A stretch of DNA of 64,000 nt from Microbacterium sp. LWO12-1.2 (GCF_040675875.1 NZ_JBEGII010000001.1:124001-188000); one strand, 5' to 3'; numbered from the stretch's first letter, positions 37,493 to 54,046 are shown. Numbers and translations are program-made. The notes: generated by a model from the letters alone, not told the origin.

Positions 37493-38973
37493 GTGCGGAT
37501 CTGACGCGACTCGCGAACAGCGTTCTCTGGCCCGGCTTCTTCGGCACCGAGGCTCCGGCCTGGCTGCTCGACGAGCTGCGGGGCGGTCTTGCCGGCGTCG
37601 TGTACTTCGGGCAGAACATCGGTGCGGGTCTTCCGGCGCTGAGCGCCTCGATCCTCGCGGCGAACCCCGACGCCCTGATCGGCGTCGACGAGGAGGGCGG
37701 CAGCGTCACCCGCCTCGAGTCCGCCGAGGGATCCACGATCCCCGGGGCCGCTCAGCTCGGCCTGCTCGACGACCTGGTCGCCACCGAGCGCACCGGTGCG
37801 GAGCTCGCACGCCGCGTCGCCGCGGTGGGCGCGAATGTCGTGCTGGGCCCTGTCGCGGATGTGAACACCGATCCGCGCAACCCCGTCATCGGTGTGCGCT
37901 CGTTCGGCTCCGACGAGGATCTGGTGGCCCGACATGCGGTCGCCGCGATCGACGGAATCCAGGACGGCGGCGTCGCCGCGTGCGTCAAGCACTTCCCCGG
38001 TCACGGCGACACGCACCTCGACTCGCACCACGCCCTGCCGGAGATCTCGCTCGACATCGAGGAGTTCGAGCGGGTGCACCTCGAGCCGTTCCGTGCGGCC
38101 GTCGAGGCCGGCGTCGACTCGATCATGACCGCGCACATCGTGGTCCCGGCGTGGGGCGAGGCCCCGGCGACGCTGAACCCGCGCATCCTCGGCATCCTCC
38201 GCAGCTGGGGATTCGACGGCGTGATCATCACGGATGCGCTCGACATGGCGGCGATCCGCGAGACCGTCGGGATCGGGGGAGGAGCCGCACTGGCGCTGGC
38301 TGCCGGAGCAGACCTGCTCTGCATCGGAAACCCCACGAACCCGGGAGAAGCAGCACTGCCCGATCAGGACCTGCGCGACTTCCTGGCGGCACGTGACGGC
38401 ATCGTCGCGGCGCTGAAGGACGGGTCGCTCGCGCGAGAGCGGGTCGAGGAGGCCTCGCGACGCGTCGCGGCTCTGGCGACCAAGCTCCGCGCCGCTGCGG
38501 CCACGACGGTCGCACCGACGGACGAGTTCGATGCCGCGGAGATCCTTCGTCGCGTCATCACGGTGACGGGGGAGCAGCCGGCACCGGCATCCGCCCTCGC
38601 CGTCGTCGATGCGCGTCGCCGTTCCACTCTCGCCGTCGACAGTGCGGCCGCGTATGTCGCCGGTTCTCTGGCTGGCGAGGACCGACGGATCCGTCTCGAC
38701 GTCGCGAGCACCGACATCTTCGAGCAGGACCGCGTACTCGACGAGATGACGGCGGATGCCGGCACCACCGTGATCCTGATCGATCGACCGGATGCCGACG
38801 CCGCACAGCGAGCGCTCGTGGAGCGCGCGGCCGTCCGTGATCCGCGCGCGGTGGTCGTGAACGTCGGACTTCCGGCGCGCACGCCCCTGCCCTTGCCGAC
38901 CGTCGAGGTCGCCGCCGCGAGCCGGGTCGGGGCGCAGGTCGCCCGAGAGCGGCTGCTCGGCAGGACCGGCTGA
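37489..38973 (+). CDS. Glycoside hydrolase family 3, NagZ-like beta-N-acetylhexosaminidase
   Basis: A 494-residue cytosolic enzyme. The NagZ signature KHFPGHGDTHLDSH carries the histidine-aspartate acid/base dyad, and the nucleophile lies in VIITDALDMAAI. The substrate is likely a terminal N-acetylglucosamine of a muropeptide or chitin fragment brought in by the adjacent transporter. A C-terminal extension (about residues 340-494) is longer than E. coli NagZ (341). No signal peptide is seen. It is coupled to permease 2 by an ATGA overlap. Confidence 0.9.
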   Translation: MSADLTRLANSVLWPGFFGTEAPAWLLDELRGGLAGVVYFGQNIGAGLPALSASILAANPDALIGVDEEGGSVTRLESAEGSTIPGAAQLGLLDDLVATERTGAELARRVAAVGANVVLGPVADVNTDPRNPVIGVRSFGSDEDLVARHAVAAIDGIQDGGVAACVKHFPGHGDTHLDSHHALPEISLDIEEFERVHLEPFRAAVEAGVDSIMTAHIVVPAWGEAPATLNPRILGILRSWGFDGVIITDALDMAAIRETVGIGGGAALALAAGADLLCIGNPTNPGEAALPDQDLRDFLAARDGIVAALKDGSLARERVEEASRRVAALATKLRAAAATTVAPTDEFDAAEILRRVITVTGEQPAPASALAVVDARRRSTLAVDSAAAYVAGSLAGEDRRIRLDVASTDIFEQDRVLDEMTADAGTTVILIDRPDADAAQRALVERAAVRDPRAVVVNVGLPARTPLPLPTVEVAAASRVGAQVARERLLGRTG

Positions 38974-38986
38974 GTCGGGCCGCACG

Positions 38987-39871
38987 GTGGACGCAGACGT
39001 TCTCGCGCTGGTGCGACGCTCGGTCTCACGACTGAGCGCAGCCGAAGCGCGCGTTGCTGAGACGATCCTGGCAGATCCGACCCTCGTGATCGATCTCGCG
39101 ATCACGGATCTGGCCAAGCTCTGCCAGACGTCGCTGTCCACCGTCGCCCGGTTCGCCCAGTCGCTGGGTTTCAGCGGCTACCGCGAGCTTCGCGTCGCGG
39201 TGGCCCGCACCGTCACGCTCGAGCAGGCGCAGCAGGCGCGATTCAGCCTCGACACGACCGCGATCGATCCGGGTGATGAGCCGGCCGCGATCGCGGCGAA
39301 GCTCGCGGCGCAGGAGATCGACGCGATCGAGAAGACCGCGCTCGGCATCGACGCGGTCGGCCTCGATCGGGTCGCGCACGCTCTGGTCGCCGCCCGGCAC
39401 ATCGACCTCTTCGGGCAGGCCGCGTCGTCGCTGACCGCGCAGGATCTGCTGCTGAAGCTCTCACGCATCGGCTGCTCGGTCGCGCACTCCGCAGACCCTC
39501 ATCTGGCCGTCACCACGGCATCACTGCGCACGGCGGAGGACGTGGCCATCGCGTTCTCGCACAGCGGTGAGACGCAGGAGACCGTGCGGGCGCTCGAGGT
39601 CGCACGCGACGCGGGCGCGCTCGTAGTGGCCGTGACGAGCGTGGAGGAGTCCACGCTCGCGGGGGTCGCCGACGTGGTGCTGCTCACGCATGCGCACGAG
39701 TCACCGTTCCGTATGGCAGCGATGTCGAGTCGCATCGCGCAGCTCGCGCTGGTCGATGTGCTGTTCGTGCGGGTCGTGCAGCTCCGAGGAGAGCCTGTCG
39801 TGATCCCGCTGCAGCGCACGCACGACGCAGCCGTCTCCCGGCAGCGCCCGCGCCTGAGCCCGCACGACTGA
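38987..39871 (+). CDS. MurR/RpiR-family transcriptional regulator
   Basis: A 294-residue regulator with an N-terminal HTH_6 domain (about residues 5-75, LCQTSLSTVARFAQSLGFSG) and a C-terminal SIS sugar-phosphate-binding domain (about 115-250, including IDLFGQAASSLTAQDLLLKL and IAFSHSGETQETVRAL). RpiR proteins sense sugar phosphates such as MurNAc-6-P. GTG start with no strong ribosome-binding site, 13 bases after the hydrolase gene. It probably controls the sugar operon. Confidence 0.9.
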   Translation: MDADVLALVRRSVSRLSAAEARVAETILADPTLVIDLAITDLAKLCQTSLSTVARFAQSLGFSGYRELRVAVARTVTLEQAQQARFSLDTTAIDPGDEPAAIAAKLAAQEIDAIEKTALGIDAVGLDRVAHALVAARHIDLFGQAASSLTAQDLLLKLSRIGCSVAHSADPHLAVTTASLRTAEDVAIAFSHSGETQETVRALEVARDAGALVVAVTSVEESTLAGVADVVLLTHAHESPFRMAAMSSRIAQLALVDVLFVRVVQLRGEPVVIPLQRTHDAAVSRQRPRLSPHD

Positions 39872-40046
39872 CGCCCGCGCACCCGATCCTCTGTCTGAGG
39901 CATCGCCGCGGCGTCGATACCGGATTGCAACCTGGAAGCGTTTGGCATCTGTGGATCCGCTGGGTAGCGTCGAGGCATCACCGTGTCCAGAGGCGACGAC
40001 GCCTCGGGAACGCGCAACGAAGCGCCCGACAGGGAAGGTACACACA

Positions 40047-41720
40047 ATGCACCAATCAGTCATGCGACGGCGAGGACTCATCGCCATCACCGGAGCCACG
40101 CTCGCAGCTCTCGTCCTGGCAGGATGCGTCGCCAGCGACCGAGGAGACGAAGGTTCAGAGGGATCCGGGGATGTCGACGGCACGTTCGTCTTCGCGGCAT
40201 CCTCCGACCCGGCCAGCCTCGACCCCGCCTTCGCCCAGGATGGCGAGAGCTTCCGCGTCTCGCGCCAGATCTTCGAGGGACTCGTCGGTACGAAGCCCGG
40301 CACGGCAGACCCCGCACCGCTGCTCGCCGAGCGCTGGGAGTCGTCGGAGGACGGCATGTCGCACACCTTCGCGCTGAAGGAGGGAGTGACGTTCCAGGAC
40401 GGCACTCCGTTCAACGCCGAAGCCGTCTGCGTCAACTTCGACCGCTGGTACAACTGGACGGGTCTCGCCGCATCCGAGGCATTCGGGTACTACTACAACA
40501 AGCTCTTCAAGGGCTACGCCTCCAATGCCGCCGACGCGGTGTACAAGTCCTGCACGCCCGATGGCGACTACTCCGTCACCATCGAGCTGAACAAGCCGTT
40601 CGCCGGTTTCGTGGCTTCGCTGTCGCTGCCGTCCTTCTCGATGCAGAGCCCTTCGGCGATGAAGGAGTTCGGTGCGGATGACGTGAGCGGATCCGCCGAG
40701 GCCCCCGTGCTCTCGGAGTACGCGACCGCGCACCCGGTCGGCACCGGCCCCTACCAGTTCGACGAATGGGCTCCGGGCGAGCAGGTCACGCTCACGTCCT
40801 ACGGCGACTACTGGGGCGACAAGGGTCAGGTGGACAAGATCATCTTCCGCACGATCGACGACCCGACCGCACGCCGTCAGGCGCTGGAGTCCGGTTCGAT
40901 CGACGGCTACGACCTCGTCGGTCCTGCCGACACCAAGGCGCTCGAGGACGACGGCTTCACCATGGTGTCGCGCCCGCCGTTCACGATCCTGTACCTCGCC
41001 TTCAACCAGGCGGTACCGGAGCTGCAGGACCCCAAGGTCCGTGAGGCTCTGTCGTACGCGGTCGACAAGGACGCCCTCATCACTCAGGTGCTGCCGGAGG
41101 GGACGCAGAAGGCGATCGAGTTCGTGCCCGAGGTCGTCAACGGCTACAACGCCGACGTCACGACCTTCGACTACGGCCCCGAGAAGGCCAAGGCGCTGCT
41201 CGCCGAAGCCGGCTACGACGAGGCCAACCCGCTGAAGCTGACCTTCAACTACCCGGTCAACGTCTCGCGTCCGTACATGCCGGACCCCGAGCAGATCTTC
41301 ACCGTGCTGTCGTCGCAGCTGTCCGAGGTCGGCGTGGAGACCACCCCGGTCTCGGAGGAGTGGGTCGAGTACCTCGACCGCACCACCGGCACCTCGGATC
41401 ACGGCATCCACCTGCTGGGATGGACCGGCGACTACAACGACACCGACAACTTCGTCGGCGTCTTCTTCGGACAGAAGAGCTCCGAGTGGGGCTTCGACAA
41501 CCCGGAGCTGTTCCAGAAGCTGAACGAGGCGCGTGGCGTCTCGAACCTCGAGGACCAGACCGCGCTGTACAAAGAGATCAACGAGATGGTCGCGCAGTTC
41601 ATCCCCGGCATCCCGCTCGCGCACCCGGCGCCGACCCTGGCGTTCGATCCGCGCGTGAAGAGCTACCCCGCCAGCCCGGTGAACGACGAGGTCTTCACGG
41701 GCATCGTCCTCACCAAGTAG
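40047..41720 (+). CDS. Peptide/nickel-type ABC substrate-binding lipoprotein
   Basis: A 557-residue family 5 solute-binding protein. The signal peptide ends ALVLAGC (lipidated C27), then an acidic serine/glycine linker. SSDPASLDPAFAQDGESFRV and HTFALKEGVTFQDGTPFNAE are typical of DppA/OppA proteins. ATG at 40047 is supported by AGGGAAGG eight bases upstream. TTGGCA-17-TAGCGT at 39942-39970 is a possible promoter. It leads a five-function peptide importer operon. Confidence 0.92.
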   Translation: MHQSVMRRRGLIAITGATLAALVLAGCVASDRGDEGSEGSGDVDGTFVFAASSDPASLDPAFAQDGESFRVSRQIFEGLVGTKPGTADPAPLLAERWESSEDGMSHTFALKEGVTFQDGTPFNAEAVCVNFDRWYNWTGLAASEAFGYYYNKLFKGYASNAADAVYKSCTPDGDYSVTIELNKPFAGFVASLSLPSFSMQSPSAMKEFGADDVSGSAEAPVLSEYATAHPVGTGPYQFDEWAPGEQVTLTSYGDYWGDKGQVDKIIFRTIDDPTARRQALESGSIDGYDLVGPADTKALEDDGFTMVSRPPFTILYLAFNQAVPELQDPKVREALSYAVDKDALITQVLPEGTQKAIEFVPEVVNGYNADVTTFDYGPEKAKALLAEAGYDEANPLKLTFNYPVNVSRPYMPDPEQIFTVLSSQLSEVGVETTPVSEEWVEYLDRTTGTSDHGIHLLGWTGDYNDTDNFVGVFFGQKSSEWGFDNPELFQKLNEARGVSNLEDQTALYKEINEMVAQFIPGIPLAHPAPTLAFDPRVKSYPASPVNDEVFTGIVLTK

Positions 41721-41742
41721 GTCTGACCGATTGAGATGTCGA

Positions 41743-41775
41743 CCCCCGGTCCCGCGCTTTCTGCGGGACCGGGGG
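41743..41775 (+). terminator. Intra-operon hairpin after binding-protein gene
   Basis: Perfect 13-base arms CCCCCGGTCCCGC and GCGGGACCGGGGG around a seven-base loop lie between the binding-protein and first permease genes. It probably stabilises or attenuates the mRNA so the binding protein is made in excess. Confidence 0.75.
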
Positions 41776-41807
41776 CACGGCGTACCTTCTGATCAACGGA
41801 GATCTTC

Positions 41808-42812
41808 TTGCTGCGCACCATCGGCAGGCGACTGCTATTCCTCGTCCCCACCCTGTTCGGGCTCAGCATCCTGCTGTTCGCCTGGGTCAGGGCCCTTCCC
41901 GGCGGCCCCGCCGTCGCCCTTCTCGGTGAGAAGGCGACACCGGAGGCCGTCGCCAGAGTCAATGAGCTCTACGGCTTCAACAAGCCGCTCATCGAGCAGT
42001 ACTTCATCTGGGTCGGACGTCTCCTCCAGGGAGACTTCGGCACCTCGATCCAGACCAACCGCCCCGTCGTGGAAGAGTTCATGCGACGGTTCCCCGCGAC
42101 CCTCGAGCTGAGTGTGATGGCGCTGATCTTCGCGGTCGGCGTCGGCATCCCGCTCGGCTACTGGGCAGCGCGCCGTCACGGCAAGTTCAGCGACCACGCC
42201 TCGGTGGTGCTGAGCCTGGTCGGCATCACGATCCCGGTGTTCTTCCTGGCATTCATCCTCAAGTACATCTTCGCGGTGCAACTGGGCTGGCTGCCGTCGG
42301 ACGGACGCCAGAATCCACGAATAGACGCCACTCATCCCACCGGGTTCTACGTGTGGGACGGCATCATCACCGGGGAGTTCGACGCGGCGTGGGATGCGAT
42401 CCTGCACCTCGTGCTGCCGGCACTGGCGCTCGGAACCATCCCGCTCGCGATCATCGTCCGCATCACCAGGGCCAGCGTGCTCGAGGTGCAGAACGCGGAC
42501 TATGTGCGTACGGGGCGGGCCAAGGGCGTCGGATCCTCGACGTTGCGCAACCGATTCATCCTGCGCAACGCCATGCTCCCGGTGATCACCACGATCGGGC
42601 TGCAGACCGGGCTCCTCATCTCGGGGGCGGTGCTCACCGAGACGGTGTTCGCCTTCCCGGGGATCGGCTCGTTCCTCGCGCGGGCGATCTTCACCCGTGA
42701 CTTCCCGGTGCTGCAGGGCTTCATCATCTTCATCGCGATCGCCTACGCCCTGATCAACCTCGCCGTCGACGTGTCGTACAGCTTCATCGATCCGAGAGTG
42801 AGGGTCCAATGA
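41808..42812 (+). CDS. Peptide ABC transporter permease (DppB/OppB type)
   Basis: A 334-residue permease with six membrane segments, beginning MLRTIGRRLLFLVPTLFGLS. The coupling motif region is DYVRTGRAKGVGSSTLRNRF. TTG start, supported by GGAG upstream and by the standard family N-terminus beginning exactly there. The family transports di- and oligopeptides. Confidence 0.93.
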   Translation: MLRTIGRRLLFLVPTLFGLSILLFAWVRALPGGPAVALLGEKATPEAVARVNELYGFNKPLIEQYFIWVGRLLQGDFGTSIQTNRPVVEEFMRRFPATLELSVMALIFAVGVGIPLGYWAARRHGKFSDHASVVLSLVGITIPVFFLAFILKYIFAVQLGWLPSDGRQNPRIDATHPTGFYVWDGIITGEFDAAWDAILHLVLPALALGTIPLAIIVRITRASVLEVQNADYVRTGRAKGVGSSTLRNRFILRNAMLPVITTIGLQTGLLISGAVLTETVFAFPGIGSFLARAIFTRDFPVLQGFIIFIAIAYALINLAVDVSYSFIDPRVRVQ

Positions 42813-42846
42813 TGACTCGCACCACTGCTTCACAGGAGGTTGCGTC

Positions 42847-43797
42847 ATGAGCGTCGCCCTTCCTCCCGCCCAGGGTGGCGGGATGCTCGACACCGTCGCC
42901 ATCGCGCAGGCCGATCTGAAGGACGGCCCCGGTGGATTCTGGCGCGACGTGTTCCGCCGGCTGCGCCGCAACCCGACCGCCTGGATCGGAGCGGGCATCG
43001 TCCTGCTGTTCATCCTGGTCGCCGCGCTCGCACCCGTGATCGCGCCGTACCCGGAGACCGCGCTGCCGGGGGCGAAGTTCATCACTCCGACGCACATCCC
43101 CGGACCGGGGGAGCTGCCGGAGTTCCCCCTCGGGCTCGACCGTTTCGGTGGAGACGTGCTGTCGAAACTCATCTGGGGAGCACAGGCCTCGCTGCTCATC
43201 GGCGTGATCTCGACCGCTCTCGGACTGGTGGGCGGCATGATCCTCGGGCTGCTCGCCGGTACCTTCGGCGGCTGGGTCGACACGCTCATCATGCGCATCG
43301 TCGACATCATCCTGTCGGTGCCGAACCTGCTGCTCGCGGTGTCGATCGCCGCGATCCTCGGGCAGACGCCGTATGCGGTGATGATCGCGATCGGTGCCTC
43401 GCAGGTGCCGATCTTCGCGCGACTGCTGCGGGCGTCGATGCTGCAGCAGCGCTCCAGCGACTATGTGCTCTCGGCTCAGACCCTCGGTCTGGGCCGCGGG
43501 TCGATCACCATGTCGCACGTGCTCCCGAACGCCATCGGCCCCGTGATCGTGCAGGGGACCCTGACGCTCGCGACCGCCGTGATCGATGCGGCCGCGCTGT
43601 CGTTCCTCGGTCTCGGCGGAGGACGCCCGGAGACGGCGGAGTGGGGCCGCATGCTCACCTACGCGCAGGCGGAACTGGCGATCGCGCCCTGGTTGGCGTT
43701 CCTCCCCGGTATCTGCATCGCGGTCACCGCGCTCGGTTTCACGCTGTTCGGTGAAGCGCTGCGCGAGGCCATGGACCCGAGAACGAGGGCACGATGA
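42847..43797 (+). CDS. Peptide ABC transporter permease (DppC/OppC type)
   Basis: A 316-residue permease with six membrane segments, the first near residues 50-72. The coupling motif is DYVLSAQTLGLGRGSITMSHVL, shown in two parts: DYVLSAQTLG and LGRGSITMSHVL. AGGAGG precedes the ATG. The stop overlaps the ATPase start (ATGA). Confidence 0.93.
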   Translation: MSVALPPAQGGGMLDTVAIAQADLKDGPGGFWRDVFRRLRRNPTAWIGAGIVLLFILVAALAPVIAPYPETALPGAKFITPTHIPGPGELPEFPLGLDRFGGDVLSKLIWGAQASLLIGVISTALGLVGGMILGLLAGTFGGWVDTLIMRIVDIILSVPNLLLAVSIAAILGQTPYAVMIAIGASQVPIFARLLRASMLQQRSSDYVLSAQTLGLGRGSITMSHVLPNAIGPVIVQGTLTLATAVIDAAALSFLGLGGGRPETAEWGRMLTYAQAELAIAPWLAFLPGICIAVTALGFTLFGEALREAMDPRTRAR

Positions 43798-45473
43798 ACG
43801 CCAGGAAAGAGAATCAGACGTCCGACGCACCGCTGCTGTCTGTGCAGGGACTCGCCGTCGACTTCGCCACCATGGACGGTGTCGTGCACGCGGTCGAGGG
43901 GGTGGACCTCGACATCAAGGCGGGGGAGACCGTCGCGATCGTGGGCGAGTCCGGCTCGGGCAAGTCGACCACGGCGATGGCGATCATCGGCCTGCTCGCG
44001 GGTGGCGGTCGCGTCGCCGCGGGGAGCATCCGGCTCGACGGTCGCGAGATCACGCGTGCATCGGAGCACGAGCTGCGTGCCATCCGCGGGCGTGACATCG
44101 GGCTGGTTCCGCAGGACCCGATGTCGAACCTGAACCCGGTCGCCAAGATCGGCACCCAGGTCGCCGAGACCCTGCTCGCACATGGACTCGCCACTAGGCA
44201 GAACGTGCACGAGAAGGTCGTGCAGGCGCTGACCGCGGCAGGCCTCCCCGATCCCGAGCGGCGTGCGAAGCAGTATCCGCACGAGTTCTCCGGCGGCATG
44301 CGGCAGCGGGCGCTCATCGCGATCGGCCTCGCCTGCAGCCCGCGACTGCTGATCGCCGATGAGCCGACCAGCGCGCTCGACGTCACGGTGCAGCAGACGA
44401 TCCTCGACCAGATCGGGGCGATGACGCGGGAGCTCGGCACCGCGGTGCTGCTCATCACGCACGACCTCGGTCTCGCGGCCGAGCGTGCGGAGCGGGTCAT
44501 CGTGATGCATCGAGGCAAGGTCGTCGAGCAGGGGTCTGCGCGCCAGATCCTCGAGGCGCCGCAGCATCCGTACACGCAGTCGCTCGTGAAGGCCGCGCCG
44601 TCGGTCGCCGCTGCGCGACTGCGACCGGAGGCGTTCCACGTCGAGGAGCGGGAGGCGGAGTCGGAGCCTGAGGCGGCGGTCCCCACGGACAACATCGTCG
44701 AGATCGAGAACCTCACCAAGGTGTATCCGGTGCGCGGTCGCGGAGAGGACTTCGTGGCGGTCAAGGACGTCTCGCTGTCGATCCCGCGCGGCGAGACGGT
44801 TGCGATCGTGGGCGAATCCGGCTCGGGCAAGACCACGACGGCGCGGATGCTGCTCAAGGTGGTCGAGCCGACCAGCGGCCTGATCCGCTTCGAAGGCAAG
44901 GACATCTCCTCGCTGACCAAGGCGGAGACGCGGGACTTCCGGCAGCGCGTGCAGCCGATCTTCCAAGACCCGTACTCGAGCCTGAACCCGATGTTCACGA
45001 TCGAGAGGCTGATCTCCGAACCGCTCGACTTCTACCGGAGGGGGAGCGGAGCGGAGCGGCGCGCACGAGTGCGGCAGCTGCTCGACGACGTGGCGCTGCC
45101 GCAGTCGATGCTCCGGCGTTATCCGTCGGAGTTGTCCGGCGGACAGCGTCAGCGCGTCGCGATCGCCAGGGCGCTCGCCCTGTCGCCGGATCTGATCGTG
45201 TGCGACGAGCCGGTCTCGGCGCTCGACGTGCTGGTGCAGGACCAGATCCTGACACTGCTCGGAGACCTGCAGCGCGAGTACGGGCTGAGCTACCTGTTCA
45301 TCTCGCACGACCTCGCCGTGGTGCGTCTGATCAGCGACTACGTGTGCGTCATGAAGGACGGTGCTCTGGTCGAAGCGGCGTCGTCCGAGGAGATCTTCAC
45401 CAACGCGCGTGACCCGTACACGCGCCGTCTGCTCGCCTCGATCCCTGGCAACGAGCTGAACATCGCGTCCTGA
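43794..45473 (+). CDS. Fused dual ABC ATPase of peptide transporter (DppD-DppF)
   Basis: A 559-residue protein with two complete ATPase halves. The first has GESGSGKSTT, FSGGMRQRALIAIGL and LLIADEPTSALD. The second has GESGSGKTTT, LSGGQRQRVAIARAL and LIVCDEPVSALD. Fusion of the two ATPases is common in actinobacteria. Both halves keep the residues needed for ATP hydrolysis. It closes the peptide importer operon. Confidence 0.94.
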   Translation: MNARKENQTSDAPLLSVQGLAVDFATMDGVVHAVEGVDLDIKAGETVAIVGESGSGKSTTAMAIIGLLAGGGRVAAGSIRLDGREITRASEHELRAIRGRDIGLVPQDPMSNLNPVAKIGTQVAETLLAHGLATRQNVHEKVVQALTAAGLPDPERRAKQYPHEFSGGMRQRALIAIGLACSPRLLIADEPTSALDVTVQQTILDQIGAMTRELGTAVLLITHDLGLAAERAERVIVMHRGKVVEQGSARQILEAPQHPYTQSLVKAAPSVAAARLRPEAFHVEEREAESEPEAAVPTDNIVEIENLTKVYPVRGRGEDFVAVKDVSLSIPRGETVAIVGESGSGKTTTARMLLKVVEPTSGLIRFEGKDISSLTKAETRDFRQRVQPIFQDPYSSLNPMFTIERLISEPLDFYRRGSGAERRARVRQLLDDVALPQSMLRRYPSELSGGQRQRVAIARALALSPDLIVCDEPVSALDVLVQDQILTLLGDLQREYGLSYLFISHDLAVVRLISDYVCVMKDGALVEAASSEEIFTNARDPYTRRLLASIPGNELNIAS

Positions 45474-45484
45474 GGCCCCGCTCG

Positions 45485-45564
45485 TCGAGACCCATCGCGC
45501 CCGTCGAGACCCACCCGTCCAGACGTCTGGACGGGTGGGTCTCGACGCGGACGGTGGGTCTCGA
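45485..45564. repeat. Nested palindrome with 46-base perfect core
   Basis: The core 45502-45547 is fully self-complementary around AGACGTCT, with arms beginning CGTCGAGACCCACCCG. Outer ten-base arms TCGAGACCCA (45485-45494) and TGGGTCTCGA (45555-45564) are symmetric about the same centre. The rest of 45474-45771 holds only the rpoB promoter and leader. It probably terminates the peptide operon and may be a mobile palindromic repeat. Confidence 0.7.
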
Positions 45565-45617
45565 GATGCCCGGACGGCGCCAATACCGCAGCTTCCAAGA
45601 TTGGTCAAGGACTGAGC

Positions 45618-45646
45618 TTGCCATGTCGCCGAATCGTGCGTATAGT
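45618..45646 (+). promoter_or_regulatory. rpoB promoter
   Basis: TTGCCA (45618-45623) and TATAGT (45641-45646) are spaced by 17 bases, close to the vegetative sigma consensus. The predicted start near 45653 gives a leader of about 119 bases, which includes the small hairpin AGCCC-TGCG-GGGCT (45742-45755) just before the ribosome-binding site. Confidence 0.75.
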
Positions 45647-45771
45647 TGGTAGTTGCGCTCGCTTCTCCCTGCCCTCATATGGTGGTCGGCATCTGTTGAG
45701 TCTTTGAGCGCACACTCCACCTGACGACAAAGGAATCGAGAAGCCCTGCGGGGCTCACGGAGGTTATTCCC

Positions 45772-49275
<3,504 letters not shown>

Positions 49276-49277
49276 CC

Positions 49278-49322
49278 CTTCGACGGGCTCAGGGACCCAG
49301 TGGGTTGCTGAGCCTGTCGAAG
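49278..49322. repeat. Inverted repeat between rpoB and rpoC
   Basis: Arms CTTCGACGGGCTCAG (49278-49292) and CTGAGCCTGTCGAAG (49308-49322) pair at 14 of 15 positions, the exception being a G-T that is a wobble in RNA. The 5' arm matches the element in resB (266-286). It may act as an mRNA hairpin between the two genes. Confidence 0.75.
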
Positions 49323-49362
49323 CCCCCGATTTCTTCAGAAGAATTCCGACACAGGAGAATTA

Positions 49363-53238
<3,876 letters not shown>

Positions 53239-53254
53239 GTACTGAGTGACTGAG

Positions 53255-53283
53255 AAGGCCCCAGGCGATTCGCCTGGGGCCTT
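53255..53283 (+). terminator. rpoC terminator
   Basis: Perfect 13-base arms AAGGCCCCAGGCG and CGCCTGGGGCCTT flank an ATT loop, followed by a short pyrimidine tract. It ends the rpoBC operon. Confidence 0.88.
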
Positions 53284-53312
53284 CTTCGTGTCCGGGGGGT
53301 CTCGCCTTCGGA

Positions 53313-53388
53313 GGAGATCGCGCACTTTGACGGAGATCGCGCGCTTTGACGGAGATCGCGCGCTTTGACGGAGATCGCGCGCTTTGAC
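53313..53388. repeat. Four tandem copies of a 19-base unit
   Basis: The unit GGAGATCGCGCGCTTTGAC occurs at 53313-53331, 53332-53350, 53351-53369 and 53370-53388. The first copy has A instead of G at its twelfth base. No spacers separate copies. It lies in the gap between rpoC and the lipoprotein gene, which holds nothing else recognised. Confidence 0.9.
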
Positions 53389-53449
53389 GGACAAAATCGG
53401 CGAAAGACTCCTTCTCTTCGGGAGAAAGCCGTCGGAACGGGCGATGCGA

Positions 53450-54046
53450 TCAGTCGAAAAGGTGCGCCACGATCGCGGAGGTGTATCCCGTCGGGGCGAG
53501 GTTCGAGTAGCGGGTGTCGATCAGCACGTCCTGGCGCCAGAACAGGGTGCGGCCGTCGGTGACGGGGTACTGCTCGTTCTGCCAGGTCTTCTCGCAGCGG
53601 GTGCCGCCGTCGGGCGTGAAGCACGAGAAGCCCTCGTCGTCGGCCAGCGCGTTCAGCATGTCGAGCGCGGGGCCGCGGTTCATCTTCGAGATCGTGGTGG
53701 TGAGGCCCGTAGTGTCGGCCGCGGGGTCGCCCCAGATGCAGGTGAGCGTGCCGTCGCTGCCGACGCCCGAGGGGCCGAATGCGGCGTCGTTGAGAGGGAT
53801 GCCGTCGAGCTGCGCCAGCACGTCGGCCGACAGGATCGCGCGGCAGTCGGTCGGCAGCGCGATCGGAGCGATCGACGGTGTCGGGCTGGGGGAGGGGGCC
53901 CCTGTCGCGTCCGGCCCGTCCGTCTCGGATGCCGTGGGGCTCGACGACGGATCATCACCGGCACCGCCTCCCGTTTGCGGTGCGCACGCGACAAGCGCGG
54001 CGATGAGTGCAAGAGCGGCGGCGGCGCCGGCGAGGCGGACGTTCAT
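53450..54046 (-). CDS. Putative lipoprotein of unknown function
   Basis: A 198-residue exported protein. A signal peptide with lipobox LVAC (about residues 17-20) is followed by a serine/threonine/proline-rich linker (residues 22-60) and a globular domain containing four cysteines (DCRAIL, LTCIWG, FSCFTP, RCEKTW), probably forming disulfides. ATG at 54046 gives the cleanest signal peptide, and TACGGT lies five bases upstream. Function not recognised; it resembles DUF3558-type lipoproteins only in layout. Confidence 0.72.
   Translation of the reverse strand: MNVRLAGAAAALALIAALVACAPQTGGGAGDDPSSSPTASETDGPDATGAPSPSPTPSIAPIALPTDCRAILSADVLAQLDGIPLNDAAFGPSGVGSDGTLTCIWGDPAADTTGLTTTISKMNRGPALDMLNALADDEGFSCFTPDGGTRCEKTWQNEQYPVTDGRTLFWRQDVLIDTRYSNLAPTGYTSAIVAHLFD

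Noticed and set aside
53313..53388. Possible CRISPR array
   Set aside because: The 19-base units are directly adjacent with no spacers, and no cas genes are present.
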